Positions 25,695 through 35,343 of a DNA stretch of 64,000 nucleotides are shown here, in pieces. Both the position numbers and the translations under genes were made by a program. Position 1 is the first letter of the stretch. Every line of letters begins with the position of its first letter. The DNA comes from CAZBXD01 sp965216395. Lineage in GTDB: Bacteria > Pseudomonadota > Alphaproteobacteria > Micavibrionales > SZUA-601. The stretch lies in the NCBI GenBank assembly GCA_965216395.1, contig OZ244156.1:744001-808000 (forward strand). The letters run 5' to 3'. The notes below the pieces were generated by a model. It worked only from the letters and a program-made list of their open reading frames with translations, was not told where the DNA came from and did not search any database.

Positions 25695-26444
25695 TTATAT
25701 CACCTTTGCTTCATTTTTAAGTTTATCAACCAGCTCTTCAACACTGGATACTTTAATTCCCGCCTGTCTTTTAGGCGGCTCCGTTACTTTAATCACGGTC
25801 ATACGCGGCGTTACATCAACCCCATAATCATCGGGTGTTTTTTCAACCACAGGCTTTTGTTTCGCCTTCATAATATTAGGTAGAGACGCATAACGTGGTT
25901 CATTAAGGCGTAAATCTGTTGTTACAACCGCCGGCATTGTTAGAGCCAAAGTTTTTAACCCGCCATCCACTTCGCGTGTGACATTAAGTTTATCATTAGC
26001 AAACTCAAGCTTTGAGGCAAAGGTTCCTTGTGGCCAATCAAGCAAAGCGGCCAACATCTGACCTGTTTGATTGCTATCATCATCAATGGCTTGTTTTCCC
26101 ATGATCACAAGATCAGGGCTTTCTTCCTCGACAATCTTCGCCAAGATTTTAGCCACAGCAAGCGGTTCCACATTGACATCCGTTTTAACATGAATGGAAC
26201 GATCCGCACCCATAGCCATAGCTGTACGCAATGTTTCAACAGCCTTATCGACACCAATTGTTACGGCAATAATTTCTGTCACCTTGCCAGCTTCTTTTAA
26301 TCGAACAGCCTCTTCAACAGCAATTTCATCAAAGGGATTCATAGACATTTTAACATTATCAATATCAACGCCTGATTCATCAGCCTTAACCCTTACTTTG
26401 ACATTGTAATCAACAACGCGTTTAACTGGAACGATAACTTTCAT
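25695..26444 (-). CDS. etfB: Electron transfer flavoprotein beta subunit
   Basis: 249 aa. MKVIVPVKRVVDYNVKVRV start, DNVKMSMNPFDEIAVEEA, VIMGKQAIDDDSNQTGQMLA and the DLRLNEPRYASLPNIMKAK segment are conserved EtfB features, including the AMP-binding region. Partner of the etfA product encoded immediately downstream. A small HIG1-type membrane protein gene precedes it. Confidence 0.97.
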   Translation of the reverse strand: MKVIVPVKRVVDYNVKVRVKADESGVDIDNVKMSMNPFDEIAVEEAVRLKEAGKVTEIIAVTIGVDKAVETLRTAMAMGADRSIHVKTDVNVEPLAVAKILAKIVEEESPDLVIMGKQAIDDDSNQTGQMLAALLDWPQGTFASKLEFANDKLNVTREVDGGLKTLALTMPAVVTTDLRLNEPRYASLPNIMKAKQKPVVEKTPDDYGVDVTPRMTVIKVTEPPKRQAGIKVSSVEELVDKLKNEAKVI

Positions 26445-26471
26445 AAATTCAACCTTTCAGATATGTATGAA

Positions 26472-26672
26472 TTATTGCATTAAAACGAGAACAAGAGCAA
26501 ATAAAGCCAAAGCAATACCTTGTAAATATATCCGCCATTGCATCAATTTATTAGATTGACGAGCATTACTGATACCGCCGCCCTTACCCATGACAATTAA
26601 TCCCCAAATAAGCGACCCCACTACAGCAATCATAACCAGAACCATCAATATTATCGTGATTTTTGCTGTCAT
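26472..26672 (-). CDS. Twin-transmembrane HIG1-domain protein
   Basis: 66 aa from ATG 26672 (a TTG four codons earlier is the alternative; GAGAAG is a weak RBS). Two transmembrane segments (about residues 5-26 and 47-65) joined by a loop ending in SNKLMQWRIYLQG, the HIG1/twin-TM signature. In alphaproteobacteria these proteins lie next to etfBA and bind or stabilise cytochrome oxidase, by comparison with mitochondrial HIG1/Rcf1. Gene order fits. Confidence 0.8.
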   Translation of the reverse strand: MTAKITIILMVLVMIAVVGSLIWGLIVMGKGGGISNARQSNKLMQWRIYLQGIALALFALVLVLMQ

Positions 26673-26744
26673 ATAACTTCTCAATTCGTCTAAATAATTT
26701 TTACTTGGAAAAAACTATAGAATTCTTTCCCTAAACATTGCTTA

Positions 26745-27689
26745 ATGATATCAAGAATTGCAAGAAAAAATAAAGTGAGCCTATCTGTGTCTTATTTAGA
26801 ACTAATCAAACCATACCAGAGCGTGGATTTATCTAATCATCGTCATTTTTTCATTGATAATGAACGCGTGGGATCGATCCAACACAAATTTGCCAAACAT
26901 TTACAACAGTTTAGTGATGTGTTTGATATTCATGATGACCGCATCACGCTCTCATCCAATTTAACAAATTTTGATAAGCGCAGTGCCGTGATCAAAGCTG
27001 CACTTACTACTCTTGCCGATCAAGGCGTTATTAAATCGAACCCTTATGGCCCACACAATACAAGTCCCGCTTTTCAAAAAGTGGATGTTTTTCCTATAGG
27101 AAGTAAACCTTTCACAGCACCATTAGCAGGCATTGAGCGATTTCATTTTCCACATTTTGGTGGATTACGTCACAATGTCAGTGCGATCGCTTATAATTCA
27201 AAAGGGGTTTGGCTTGCCAGAAGAAGTTCTCAAGTCGAAACCTATGCCAATATGTTAGACCATACGATTAGCGGTAGCTGTACCATTGAACATGATGTAA
27301 CAGGAACATTGATTGATGAAGCGCGCGATGAAGCCGGTTTAACGAATAAAATCATAAAATTGGCCGTTTCTTTAGGGGCTTTTCAAATTGCCTATACCCA
27401 AAAATCAAAAAATATTTTTCATGAAATTTTTCATATTTTCAAAATAAATTTACCAGAAGATTTCACGCCAAAAACAAAATTTAAAGATGAAATCAGTGAA
27501 TTCATTCTTGTATCTTTTGATGAGCTTAATAATGAAGTACTTCACAAAAACAACATTGCCCCCCTCTCCAAAATTATATTAATCTATTTTCTTATCAAAC
27601 AAAATTATATATCTAAAAATCATCAAGAATATCATGAATTGATAAAAGCGTTTGATTATGATCCCGCGACCAAATTTAATGCATATTGA
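26745..27689 (+). CDS. DUF4743 NUDIX hydrolase
   Basis: 314 aa. The N-terminal half is the DUF4743 domain. A NUDIX domain follows: RHNVSAIAYN then the box region TISGSCTIEHDVTGTLIDEA with DEAGL. In the NUDIX box, the usual REUXEEXGU reads DEARDEAGL (first Arg to Asp). Such proteins resemble the N-terminal part of Tnr3-type thiamine pyrophosphokinases, but no kinase domain is present. Convergent with gluQ, overlapping by 34 bp. Substrate unknown. Confidence 0.78.
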   Translation: MISRIARKNKVSLSVSYLELIKPYQSVDLSNHRHFFIDNERVGSIQHKFAKHLQQFSDVFDIHDDRITLSSNLTNFDKRSAVIKAALTTLADQGVIKSNPYGPHNTSPAFQKVDVFPIGSKPFTAPLAGIERFHFPHFGGLRHNVSAIAYNSKGVWLARRSSQVETYANMLDHTISGSCTIEHDVTGTLIDEARDEAGLTNKIIKLAVSLGAFQIAYTQKSKNIFHEIFHIFKINLPEDFTPKTKFKDEISEFILVSFDELNNEVLHKNNIAPLSKIILIYFLIKQNYISKNHQEYHELIKAFDYDPATKFNAY

Positions 27690-28528
27690 TCAACTAACTT
27701 TAAGACATCCGCCGGACTTAATCCGTTTTCACGCATCATTTTAATTGTCATCGGGTTATCACGTTTTGCAAAACGACGTCCCGTATCTGGATTAATTAAT
27801 AATGGATGATGATGATATTGAGGCATCTTATAACCGAGTAAAGCCTGAAGAATTCGATGAATATGGGTTGTTTCGAATAAATCAACACCACGAATAATAT
27901 CTGTCACTCCTTGAATATAGTCATCATGAACCACGGAGATATGATAACTGGTTCCAATATCTTTGCGTGACACAATCACATCATTTAAAGTTTTCGGATC
28001 AACAATCTGTTCACCGTATTCCTTATCATGCCATGAAAGAATTTTATTGTCTAATACATCAAAAGATTTGGCAATATCCAAACGCAAGGCATAAGGTAAA
28101 TCTTGCTCATTCTTTTGAGCGATCATATCTTTTGACAAATGACGGCACGTTCCTGGATAAAGGTTGTTTTCACCCGCATGGGGCGCATGACCAGCACGAT
28201 TAATTTCTTCTCTAATCTCTTTATTGGTACAAAAACAAGGGTAGACAACCCCTAAATCACTTAATTTTTCAATAACATTTTGATATTCACGTAAATGTTT
28301 CGATTGTTTACGCACAGAATCGTAAAAATTAAAACCAAGCCATGTAAGATCATTCATAATTTGCTGTGTATATTTTTCATGACACCGATAGTGATCAATA
28401 TCTTCAATGCGCAGAATAAATTTTCCATTATGATCTTGTGTATAATGATACGCCAATTGCGCCGAATAGATATGCCCAAGATGTAAGTTATTCGTTGGAC
28501 TGGGAGCAAAACGGGTAACAATCGACAT
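27656..28528 (-). CDS. gluQ: Glutamyl-Q tRNA(Asp) synthetase
   Basis: 290 aa. Class I aminoacyl-tRNA synthetase catalytic core without an anticodon domain: FAPSPTNNLHLGH (HIGH as HLGH), RIEDID, four Zn-type ligands around YPCFCTNKE and Y...C of PGTCRH, and the degenerate KMSKS RRFAKRD. These are the features of GluQ, which attaches glutamate to queuosine in tRNA-Asp. Length normal. Its 3' end overlaps the NUDIX gene on the other strand. Confidence 0.93.
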   Translation of the reverse strand: MSIVTRFAPSPTNNLHLGHIYSAQLAYHYTQDHNGKFILRIEDIDHYRCHEKYTQQIMNDLTWLGFNFYDSVRKQSKHLREYQNVIEKLSDLGVVYPCFCTNKEIREEINRAGHAPHAGENNLYPGTCRHLSKDMIAQKNEQDLPYALRLDIAKSFDVLDNKILSWHDKEYGEQIVDPKTLNDVIVSRKDIGTSYHISVVHDDYIQGVTDIIRGVDLFETTHIHRILQALLGYKMPQYHHHPLLINPDTGRRFAKRDNPMTIKMMRENGLSPADVLKLVDQYALNLVAGS

Positions 28529-28594
28529 AAGAAACCTTTTCTTTTCAACAAAGCCTGCTTAGTATAGCAACGATCAAAACATAAAGGAAATCCT

Positions 28595-29254
28595 ATGTCA
28601 GCCAATATTCAACTTTCCGGCCCAGAATACCTGCCCCAAGACAATCATATTGATGGTCTGGTTATTTTACTCCATGGATTAGGTAGTGATGGAAATGATT
28701 TGATTGGCTTGGTGCCTCATTTGGCACCCCATCTTAACAATATTGGCTTTGTATCCCCCAATGCGCCCTTCCCGTGTGATATGGCGCCTTATGGCTATCA
28801 ATGGTTTAGCTTGCAAGAACGAGAGCAAGAAAAAATCCGCGCGGGTGTACAAATTGCTACACCGATTTTGACAGAATATATTGCCACGCAGGCGAAACGC
28901 TTTAACCTGCCCTATAATAAAATTGCGTTGGTTGGCTTTTCCCAAGGTACAATGATGTCATTATACGTAGCGCCGCGTTTGGAACAAGCATTAGCGGGTG
29001 TGGTGGGCTATTCTGGTGCGCTTTCTGGCGCGGATAGTTTGAACGATGATATCCGTTCAAAACCACCCTTTTTATTGATCCACGGGGCAGATGATGATGT
29101 GGTTGATGCCTCTGCCCTGCTCCATGCGGTTAAACATCTTCAAAATGCCGGATGCACAGTTGAACATATTCTCACCCCCCATTTGGGCCATTCGATCGAT
29201 ATGGATGGGATCAAAAAAGGCGCCATATTTTTAAAAGAATGTTTTAGTCGATAG
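28595..29254 (+). CDS. Carboxylesterase/phospholipase-type alpha/beta hydrolase
   Basis: 219 aa. Family DPBB/APT1-like: LVILLHGLGSDG (oxyanion), SPNAPFP, PYGYQWFSL, nucleophile GFSQGTMM (Ser near 120), Asp in HGADDDVVD and His in HLGHSID. No signal peptide, so cytosolic. Related enzymes hydrolyse short-chain esters, acyl-thioesters or lysophospholipids; the natural substrate is unknown. Confidence 0.88.
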   Translation: MSANIQLSGPEYLPQDNHIDGLVILLHGLGSDGNDLIGLVPHLAPHLNNIGFVSPNAPFPCDMAPYGYQWFSLQEREQEKIRAGVQIATPILTEYIATQAKRFNLPYNKIALVGFSQGTMMSLYVAPRLEQALAGVVGYSGALSGADSLNDDIRSKPPFLLIHGADDDVVDASALLHAVKHLQNAGCTVEHILTPHLGHSIDMDGIKKGAIFLKECFSR

Positions 29255-29788
29255 CTAAACTTTTATATTCATCGTCTCTTTTGCCATCACTCGAAGTGCA
29301 AATATACCTGTCAAAAACGCCATGATCGTTGAAAAAATCGCATTATAGGAAGCCATGGACAGGCCAAATAAAGACCATTTCACAACATCGCACGGCACAG
29401 TCGGCGCATTTTTGAGCGCTTCTAGATATTCCTGCGCCGATAGACTTGGGTCAATTATGCTGGAACAATCGGCGGTTAAGCGCCACCATCCCTGCTCCCC
29501 ACCGGTTTGATAAACACCCACACTGGCGCCAAAAATGAAACAGAGCATAATGAAGAATAAGCAAGTGGCAAAGGCATTCTTTCGTTTCGCCACCGTATAA
29601 CCAATCGTGCCAAGGATTATAATGGCTAAATACGGCCAACGTTGCCAAATACAGAGTTTACAGGGCAGAAGACCAAACACATGTTCAGCCACCAACGCCA
29701 TCGCCAAAGCGAAAACACCAATCAACGCATAACCGAAGGCAATAAAGCGATAAGATAGGTTGATATTTAATATCGGTACATTAATCAT
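29255..29788 (-). CDS. DsbB-family disulfide bond formation protein
   Basis: 177 aa with four transmembrane segments. First redox pair LPCKLCIWQRWPY (C-x2-C, about residues 42-45), second loop with Cys in TADCSSI and PTVPCDVVKW, as in DsbB. Inner-membrane enzyme that reoxidises DsbA using quinone. It is followed on the same strand by nothing close; upstream is the solute-binding protein gene. Confidence 0.92.
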   Translation of the reverse strand: MINVPILNINLSYRFIAFGYALIGVFALAMALVAEHVFGLLPCKLCIWQRWPYLAIIILGTIGYTVAKRKNAFATCLFFIMLCFIFGASVGVYQTGGEQGWWRLTADCSSIIDPSLSAQEYLEALKNAPTVPCDVVKWSLFGLSMASYNAIFSTIMAFLTGIFALRVMAKETMNIKV

Positions 29789-29819
29789 AATATGATGAAC
29801 CTCTCTTAAAAATTACTTT

Positions 29820-30650
29820 TTATTTTCTATATGGCTTGGCCACAAGTAGGTGTGAGCCCAAATCAGGGTCATATTTGCGCAAGATTTTTTCGATATCGCC
29901 ATCAAGAATTAAACTACGCAAAGCACTGTCAAACAAGTATTTCAACCTAACTTCATTGACATTAACAACAAGCGGCGGCGCGGGATACGCCTTAACTGGT
30001 TCATCACCAACAACTTTAATCTTGCCCGGATTATTATCGATGAAGTTCTTCGCTGGTGCTTTTTGTAAAAAGGCAATATCCGCTTTACCACTAGCGACAT
30101 TTTCCAACACCATGGAAATATCACTCAGCTGTGGTAAGGCAAGTTGTTGTGCCTTAGGAAATTTTTGATTAGCAATGCTTTGCGCCACCTCACCGTCAAT
30201 CGTGGCAATCGTCACACTTTCATCATCAATCAGTGATAAATCTTGGTCAAAACGTTGATCATTTTGCCGAGAAAAAGCATAAGTCACCCCATAACTGGTC
30301 GGAATGGAAAAAAGAGCTGATTTCGCACGCGCTGGATTTTCGTATAATCCAGCACATAAAGCGTCATGACGGCCAGTTTTTAGACCCTCAAACATATTGG
30401 TAAAGGCGACTTCTTCAACCCAATCAACCGTGACATCTAAGGCTTTGCCCAACGCCTCAACCGTTTCAACAACTGTGCCAGATAGCGCGCCCGTATTCGG
30501 GTCTTTGATGGTTTCGGGGGGATAAACTAGATAAGCGCATCTTAAAACACCCGTTTTCATAACACGGTCATAGGCGCTTTGCCTGTCATTGGCGAAGGCA
30601 GACATTGCCGACACAAGAAACACGGCGAGTAAAACTATAAACCGTAACAT
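29820..30650 (-). CDS. Periplasmic amino-acid-type solute-binding protein (SBP_bac_3)
   Basis: 276 aa from ATG 30650, which has a strong AGGGAG RBS 8 nt upstream and starts a good signal peptide (hydrophobic residues 4-18, cut near SAFA-ND). A longer frame to 30740 lacks these. Family 3 solute-binding fold: GVLRCAYLVYPP at the start, LSGTVVETVEALGKAL, DALCAG and DIAFLQKAP. No ABC transporter permease is nearby, so it may serve a distant transporter or act as a sensor. Confidence 0.85.
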   Translation of the reverse strand: MLRFIVLLAVFLVSAMSAFANDRQSAYDRVMKTGVLRCAYLVYPPETIKDPNTGALSGTVVETVEALGKALDVTVDWVEEVAFTNMFEGLKTGRHDALCAGLYENPARAKSALFSIPTSYGVTYAFSRQNDQRFDQDLSLIDDESVTIATIDGEVAQSIANQKFPKAQQLALPQLSDISMVLENVASGKADIAFLQKAPAKNFIDNNPGKIKVVGDEPVKAYPAPPLVVNVNEVRLKYLFDSALRSLILDGDIEKILRKYDPDLGSHLLVAKPYRK

Positions 30651-30673
30651 ATTTAATCTCCCTGAAATATGAC

Positions 30674-31276
30674 TTAGAAAACAAAATGTCTTATCGCCAG
30701 TATAATTACCACAAAGATGCAAACAAGGGTAAAAACCCAAACCAAATGGCGTTCAATAAACTCTCTAATCGGTTCACCAAATTTTTTGAGTAAAGCCGCG
30801 ACGATAAAAAAGCGCGCCCCGCGCCCGATTAAGGAGGTTACAACAAAAGCGAGCAGATTCATTTCCACCGCCCCAGCCGTAACGGTAATGAGTTTATACG
30901 GCATAATTGAAACGCTGGACATAGCCACCAGCCATACGCCCCATTGATCAAATTGTGTTTTCATCATTGGCATAAAGACATCCGCACAGTATTTTTTATC
31001 ATAATCACAGGGTATGGCAAAAAGCGGCTCCACAAGATCGTTAAAAAAATAACGTCCGATTAAATAGGCCGTAACGCCACCACAAACCGAGCCAAGCGTA
31101 CAGACCAAAGCATATCGTCCCGCCAAAACGGGCATAGCAATCACCATCGCAATCAATAAAACATCGGGCGGAATGGGGAAAATAATACTTTCAATTAGGG
31201 CAATAAAAAACAGCGCCCAAACAGCTTTGGGGTGTTGCGCCAAGTTAAGCGTAAAATGATAAAGTTTTTTAAGCAC
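30674..31276 (-). CDS. DedA/YqaA-family membrane protein
   Basis: 200 aa, GTG start. Five or so hydrophobic segments, the VTT/SNARE-associated signature around FPIPPDVLL (about 33-41) and GGVTAYLIGRY, and a Arg-rich GRGARFF near 150. YqaA/DedA proteins are thought to be membrane proton-coupled transporters or lipid scramblases affecting membrane homeostasis. Upstream of the solute-binding protein gene with 23 bp between them. Confidence 0.85.
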   Translation of the reverse strand: MLKKLYHFTLNLAQHPKAVWALFFIALIESIIFPIPPDVLLIAMVIAMPVLAGRYALVCTLGSVCGGVTAYLIGRYFFNDLVEPLFAIPCDYDKKYCADVFMPMMKTQFDQWGVWLVAMSSVSIMPYKLITVTAGAVEMNLLAFVVTSLIGRGARFFIVAALLKKFGEPIREFIERHLVWVFTLVCIFVVIILAIRHFVF

Positions 31277-31395
31277 AGTCAGTTCTTAATCGATCAGTTA
31301 TATGTATTGAAACGTATCATATGGATTGAAATAATCCTTGACCAGAGGAAATTTACTTATATGATGCAAAATCACGTTTACATGATTAATGAATA

Positions 31396-31480
31396 GCCCG
31401 TGTGGTGGAATTGGTAGACGCGCCGGATTCAAAATCCGGTTCCTTCGGGAGTGGGGGTTCGAGTCCCTCCACGGGCACCA
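31396..31480 (+). tRNA. tRNA-Leu (CAA)
   Basis: 85 nt with encoded CCA. Acceptor GCCCGTG/CACGGGC, class II long variable arm (TTCCTTCGGGA), anticodon stem CCGGA/TCCGG with loop TTCAAAA giving CAA, T-arm GGGGG-TTCGAGT-CCCTC. Complete and regular. Confidence 0.96.
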
Positions 31481-31518
31481 TTGATCAGAAATATCGTTTA
31501 CACATAAAATTTTGAACA

Positions 31519-31548
31519 TAAAAAAACCCCGACTAAGCGGGGCTTTTC
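31519..31548 (-). terminator. Rho-independent terminator
   Basis: On the minus strand GCCCCGC...GTCGGGG is followed by a run of T. It lies 17 bp past the stop of the outer-membrane barrel gene. The plus-strand reading also has a short T-run, so it may serve the tRNA-Leu side too. Confidence 0.85.
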
Positions 31549-31564
31549 ATACTGTTCTTAATTA

Positions 31565-33214
31565 TTAAAATCTAAAACCTACTGCAACACTGATTGTTGG
31601 TTGCACCTTAATTTTGTTCACTGTGTCATAACCTGTCACTTCGGCTCTTGTGCCATTGAAATATGCACTGTGAGATCCATTAACTGTGTTATTGAATTGA
31701 GTACGCGTATACCCATCAGGGCGTGTGTTCCAGGTCATTTTACCTTCAACAGCCGCATAAAAACCAGATTGTTTCACTTCAACATTTTGAATCATGTCTG
31801 TATTATTTTGGAACTTATTCATGGCATCTTCATAAGACATTTTTGTCCCGTCTTTTAATTCAGCCATTACAGTCGGCTTACCAAAAGTTCTTTCTGCACG
31901 GAATTTAACCCCCCAGTGCGCCCCAATCTTTTGAGTCCAAGCATCAACTTGTTCTGGTGTTGCAGAATAATTTTCATCGACAAGGATGGTGTTATCATTA
32001 TATGGATTATCTTCTTGACCAATCGTCATATAGCCGGGCAAATTCGCGTCTGTTCCATCAAGGTTTTTACCGATATAAGACGCGTAACCAAGACCACCAA
32101 AGACACCACCAGAAAACTCATATTTGTGATATGTTCTAAGCTTACTCATGTCAAATTTTTCTTCATCAATACCTAAATCATATTGACCAGCACCAAAATT
32201 CACATTGATTTCACCACCAACTTCAAGATTGATATAATCATTTCCACCTTCTTTAAGGTATGGATAGTCACGAGCAGGCCCTTGATCACAGTTATCACAA
32301 TCGACTTCTGGCGCATGAACCGTTCTTTCTGGATTTCCTTGATGATAACGAACTCTCGTATAAACATCGGCGCTAACAACACTTTCACGGATCAGATCTA
32401 TAGTCCCCGCTTCAAAATAGAAACCGTTATTGTTATAATTATTGATATTGCCCTGTTGGAAAACTTCATGCGTTCCACCAATACCAACATAGAAATTCAT
32501 TTTATCTTCAACTGGGATTTTTTGTGCCTTTTCAGGGGCTGCAACAGCATAAGGGACTAAGAAAGGAACAGGGTTATTTATAATTGTTTCAATTTCAATT
32601 TTTTCTTCTTTAATTGTTTTTTTATCATTTTCTTTTGACTTATTTTCATCAGTTTTTTCTGTCTTAACCTCTTGGTTTTTATTTTTTTTATTCTTAGACT
32701 CTAGATATTTTTTCCACTTTTCATTCTCTTCTTGTTGCGCCTTACGAACCTGTTCTGGAGTTGCATTATTATCTTGAGCCCACTTTTTCCAGCGTTCTGT
32801 GTATTTTTTATTGGCTTCAGCTTTATTACCTTGTTTTTTAACATCCTTTTTAGTGGCTTCTTTTCTCACCTTTCTTTCAAGCTCAATTTTCTTCAGAGTA
32901 GATCTGGTGATAACTAAAGTGTCACCTCGTTGTTCAACCTTTTTGCCTGAATTAAATTTTAGTTCTGATTTATCATATTTGACACCATTGATTATGGTGT
33001 CATTACTTTTTATAACCAATACTGGCTTAGGTTTTTTAGTTGAGTCTTTTACTTTCTCATTCGTTGGCTTTTGTTGCGCATAAGCATTCATTGAGACCAT
33101 AAGCACTCCCGCAACCGTTAAAACAGTTGTTTTGTTTTGATTAAATGCTTTTAAGGCACTCTGACCTGCAGATTTAAGACCTTTACCAACCATTGTATCA
33201 TTCCAAAAATTCAT
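31565..33214 (-). CDS. Lys-rich outer-membrane beta-barrel protein
   Basis: 549 aa, unrecognised family. An export signal extends to about residue 47 (NAYAQQ), longer than usual. Residues 55-210 are a highly charged, Lys/Glu/Asn-rich region including RWKKWAQDNNATPEQV and EEKIEIETI, probably helical. From about 225 on there are alternating strands (FYVGIGGTHEVF, YINLEVGGEINV, GVFGGLGYASYIG) ending in aromatic GFRF, the C-terminal signal of outer-membrane barrels. A periplasmic stalk joined to an 8-12 strand barrel fits. Divergently transcribed from the TpsB gene. RBS AGGA before ATG. Confidence 0.7.
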   Translation of the reverse strand: MNFWNDTMVGKGLKSAGQSALKAFNQNKTTVLTVAGVLMVSMNAYAQQKPTNEKVKDSTKKPKPVLVIKSNDTIINGVKYDKSELKFNSGKKVEQRGDTLVITRSTLKKIELERKVRKEATKKDVKKQGNKAEANKKYTERWKKWAQDNNATPEQVRKAQQEENEKWKKYLESKNKKNKNQEVKTEKTDENKSKENDKKTIKEEKIEIETIINNPVPFLVPYAVAAPEKAQKIPVEDKMNFYVGIGGTHEVFQQGNINNYNNNGFYFEAGTIDLIRESVVSADVYTRVRYHQGNPERTVHAPEVDCDNCDQGPARDYPYLKEGGNDYINLEVGGEINVNFGAGQYDLGIDEEKFDMSKLRTYHKYEFSGGVFGGLGYASYIGKNLDGTDANLPGYMTIGQEDNPYNDNTILVDENYSATPEQVDAWTQKIGAHWGVKFRAERTFGKPTVMAELKDGTKMSYEDAMNKFQNNTDMIQNVEVKQSGFYAAVEGKMTWNTRPDGYTRTQFNNTVNGSHSAYFNGTRAEVTGYDTVNKIKVQPTISVAVGFRF

Positions 33215-33486
33215 CTTTATATCCTACTCTTTCAAATTTAATGTAAGGTGTGTATTCTTTCGTATTTAAACTCTGTTTAAAGCCCTATTTTTCCGAGGCC
33301 AGTTATAATTAACATAATATTTATGTAAAAGTCAAGCTTTTTTTAAGAGTTAATTAACCAATTTTGAGGAATAAAGCAAATAATAAAAATAAAACAGGAA
33401 TAAAACAAGCGTTCTTAAGGGTTTTTACACTTTAACTATGTTACATAAATAAAATAAAAATTTACAATAAATCGGCTATTTCATTC

Positions 33487-35202
33487 ATGACATTTCAAAA
33501 ACAGATCTTTTCATTTATTACTCTTAGTATCATCGCATTCATCCCTGTACAGTCTATGGCGCAGCAAGTCCCTAGCACGGTTGATGCGGGACGTATTCAA
33601 TCGGATATTGATCAACAATTTCAAGAATCACCCGCGGTCCCTCCTTCTGAAACGAAAAAAGCACCGAAAATCCAATCGCCTGCTGGGGCTGAGAATATTG
33701 AATTTGTTCTTAATGAGCTCAACATCACAGGTGCAACGGTTATTTCTCAAGACGAACTTAAGCCGTTATATAACAGTTATATTGGGCAAACGATTGCTTT
33801 ATCAAAAATCTATGAAATCGCAAATGAAATTACGCTAATGTATCGTGATCAGGGTTATATTTTATCGCGCGCCATTGTTCCACAACAAGAAATTGATAAT
33901 GGTGTTGTCACTATTCAAATCATTGAAGGGTTTATTGACGGTTATTCAATAGAAGGGGAAACCTATGGCGCGGCGGCACATATCCAAAAATATGCAGAAA
34001 ATTTAGTTAATTCTGGCGTTTTAACAGCTAAAGAGCTTGAAAGACAACTTTTGCTGATTAACGACATTCCAGGCATCAAAGCCCGCAGCGTTTTAACCCC
34101 GTCTAAGCAAGAAGTGCCTGGTGCAGCGCATTTGGCCATTGTGGTTGATCATGACAGATGGGAAGGTTATGCATCTGTTGATAATTTTGGTAATTCATAT
34201 CTTGGGGAAATGCGTGGAACAGCGCATTTCCAGGTTAACTCCTTATTTAATCAAGAAAATCGTCTTAATGCCGTTTATTTAACGGCACCAGATAATGACG
34301 AACTGCATTATTTTTCTTTTGGTTACCAACAAAATATCCTTGATAACGGAACCACGCTTTCTGTGGATATCAGCAAAACATTAACCGATCCATCCTTACC
34401 GTCTAATTTAGGGGGCAACTTAGGGTCACAAGGTAAGGCCAAGTCTCTCAATTTGAATTTAGCGCATCCATTTGTCCGCTCACGCTCATTTAATGTTTAT
34501 GGCCAAATAGGCTTGGAGGTTAGTCAAAATGAAACCGTTTACGACCCCGCCTTTTCTGTTCTTAATACACAAGATAATTCACGCGTCTTAAGCGCACAAG
34601 TTTCAGCAACTTATCTTGATAGATTAGCTGGTTATAGCACAGGTAACATAAAAATTAGCCAAGGTTTAGAGGTGTTTGGATCTTCACATGGTGGTGACAC
34701 AGGTCTCAGTCGTGCCCAAGGGGAGCCAAGTTTTACAAAATTAAAAATAGAAGGAACGCGGTTTCAAAAACTTTATGGACCAGTTAATATTTTTCTTGGT
34801 GCAACAGCACAATGGTCAAAAGACCCCCTTCTTGCATCACAAGAATTTGGGGTCGGCGGAAGTAATTATGGTCGCGGATATGATTCATCGGAGATCACCG
34901 GTGATCATGGTGTCGCAGCTAAGGCAGAGTTAATTTATACGAAACAAGTCCAAAAACAATTTTTAGATTATTATCAACTTTATGGATTTTACGATATTGG
35001 TTCAGTTTGGGATAAGGATCCCGGCGCGGGGCAGCCCGTTCGTTCATCTATCGCTTCGGTTGGGGTTGGTTCACGATTTAACTTTTCTGATACGGTTAAA
35101 GGCAATGCTTTTGTTGCGTTGCCCTTAATTAATGGATCACAAAGTCGCGGCGATGAATCTGATGATATGCGTTTTAAATTCTCTTTGACAAAACAGTTTT
35201 AA
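33487..35202 (+). CDS. Two-partner secretion translocator TpsB (ShlB/FhaC/HecB family)
   Basis: 571 aa. Signal peptide ends near MAQQ (residue 24); residues 75-150 hold a POTRA-type region (ITGATVISQDELKPLY; RDQGYILSRAIVP), and a beta-barrel fills the rest with the VGGSNYGRGYD motif (the VRGF/Y-like lid-lock region) and final FSLTKQF. It inserts in the outer membrane and exports the partner protein encoded 141 bp downstream. This is the full FhaC architecture. Nothing suggests truncation. Confidence 0.92.
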   Translation: MTFQKQIFSFITLSIIAFIPVQSMAQQVPSTVDAGRIQSDIDQQFQESPAVPPSETKKAPKIQSPAGAENIEFVLNELNITGATVISQDELKPLYNSYIGQTIALSKIYEIANEITLMYRDQGYILSRAIVPQQEIDNGVVTIQIIEGFIDGYSIEGETYGAAAHIQKYAENLVNSGVLTAKELERQLLLINDIPGIKARSVLTPSKQEVPGAAHLAIVVDHDRWEGYASVDNFGNSYLGEMRGTAHFQVNSLFNQENRLNAVYLTAPDNDELHYFSFGYQQNILDNGTTLSVDISKTLTDPSLPSNLGGNLGSQGKAKSLNLNLAHPFVRSRSFNVYGQIGLEVSQNETVYDPAFSVLNTQDNSRVLSAQVSATYLDRLAGYSTGNIKISQGLEVFGSSHGGDTGLSRAQGEPSFTKLKIEGTRFQKLYGPVNIFLGATAQWSKDPLLASQEFGVGGSNYGRGYDSSEITGDHGVAAKAELIYTKQVQKQFLDYYQLYGFYDIGSVWDKDPGAGQPVRSSIASVGVGSRFNFSDTVKGNAFVALPLINGSQSRGDESDDMRFKFSLTKQF

Positions 35203-35343
35203 AGCAAAAAAATAGTAAAAAATTACGTATTCTTATTAAGGAATTTATTTGATAAAAAAATTAATAAAAATATGTAAACCTTTTGTTTATAAAGTTACTG
35301 TATTATGTCATTATAAATCTAATATATATAGGGGTATATAATA

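Noticed and set aside
31298..31519. Minus-strand open frame over tRNA-Leu
   Set aside because: It translates the complement of the tRNA into a typical RDSNPHSRRN-type artefact; no independent gene evidence.
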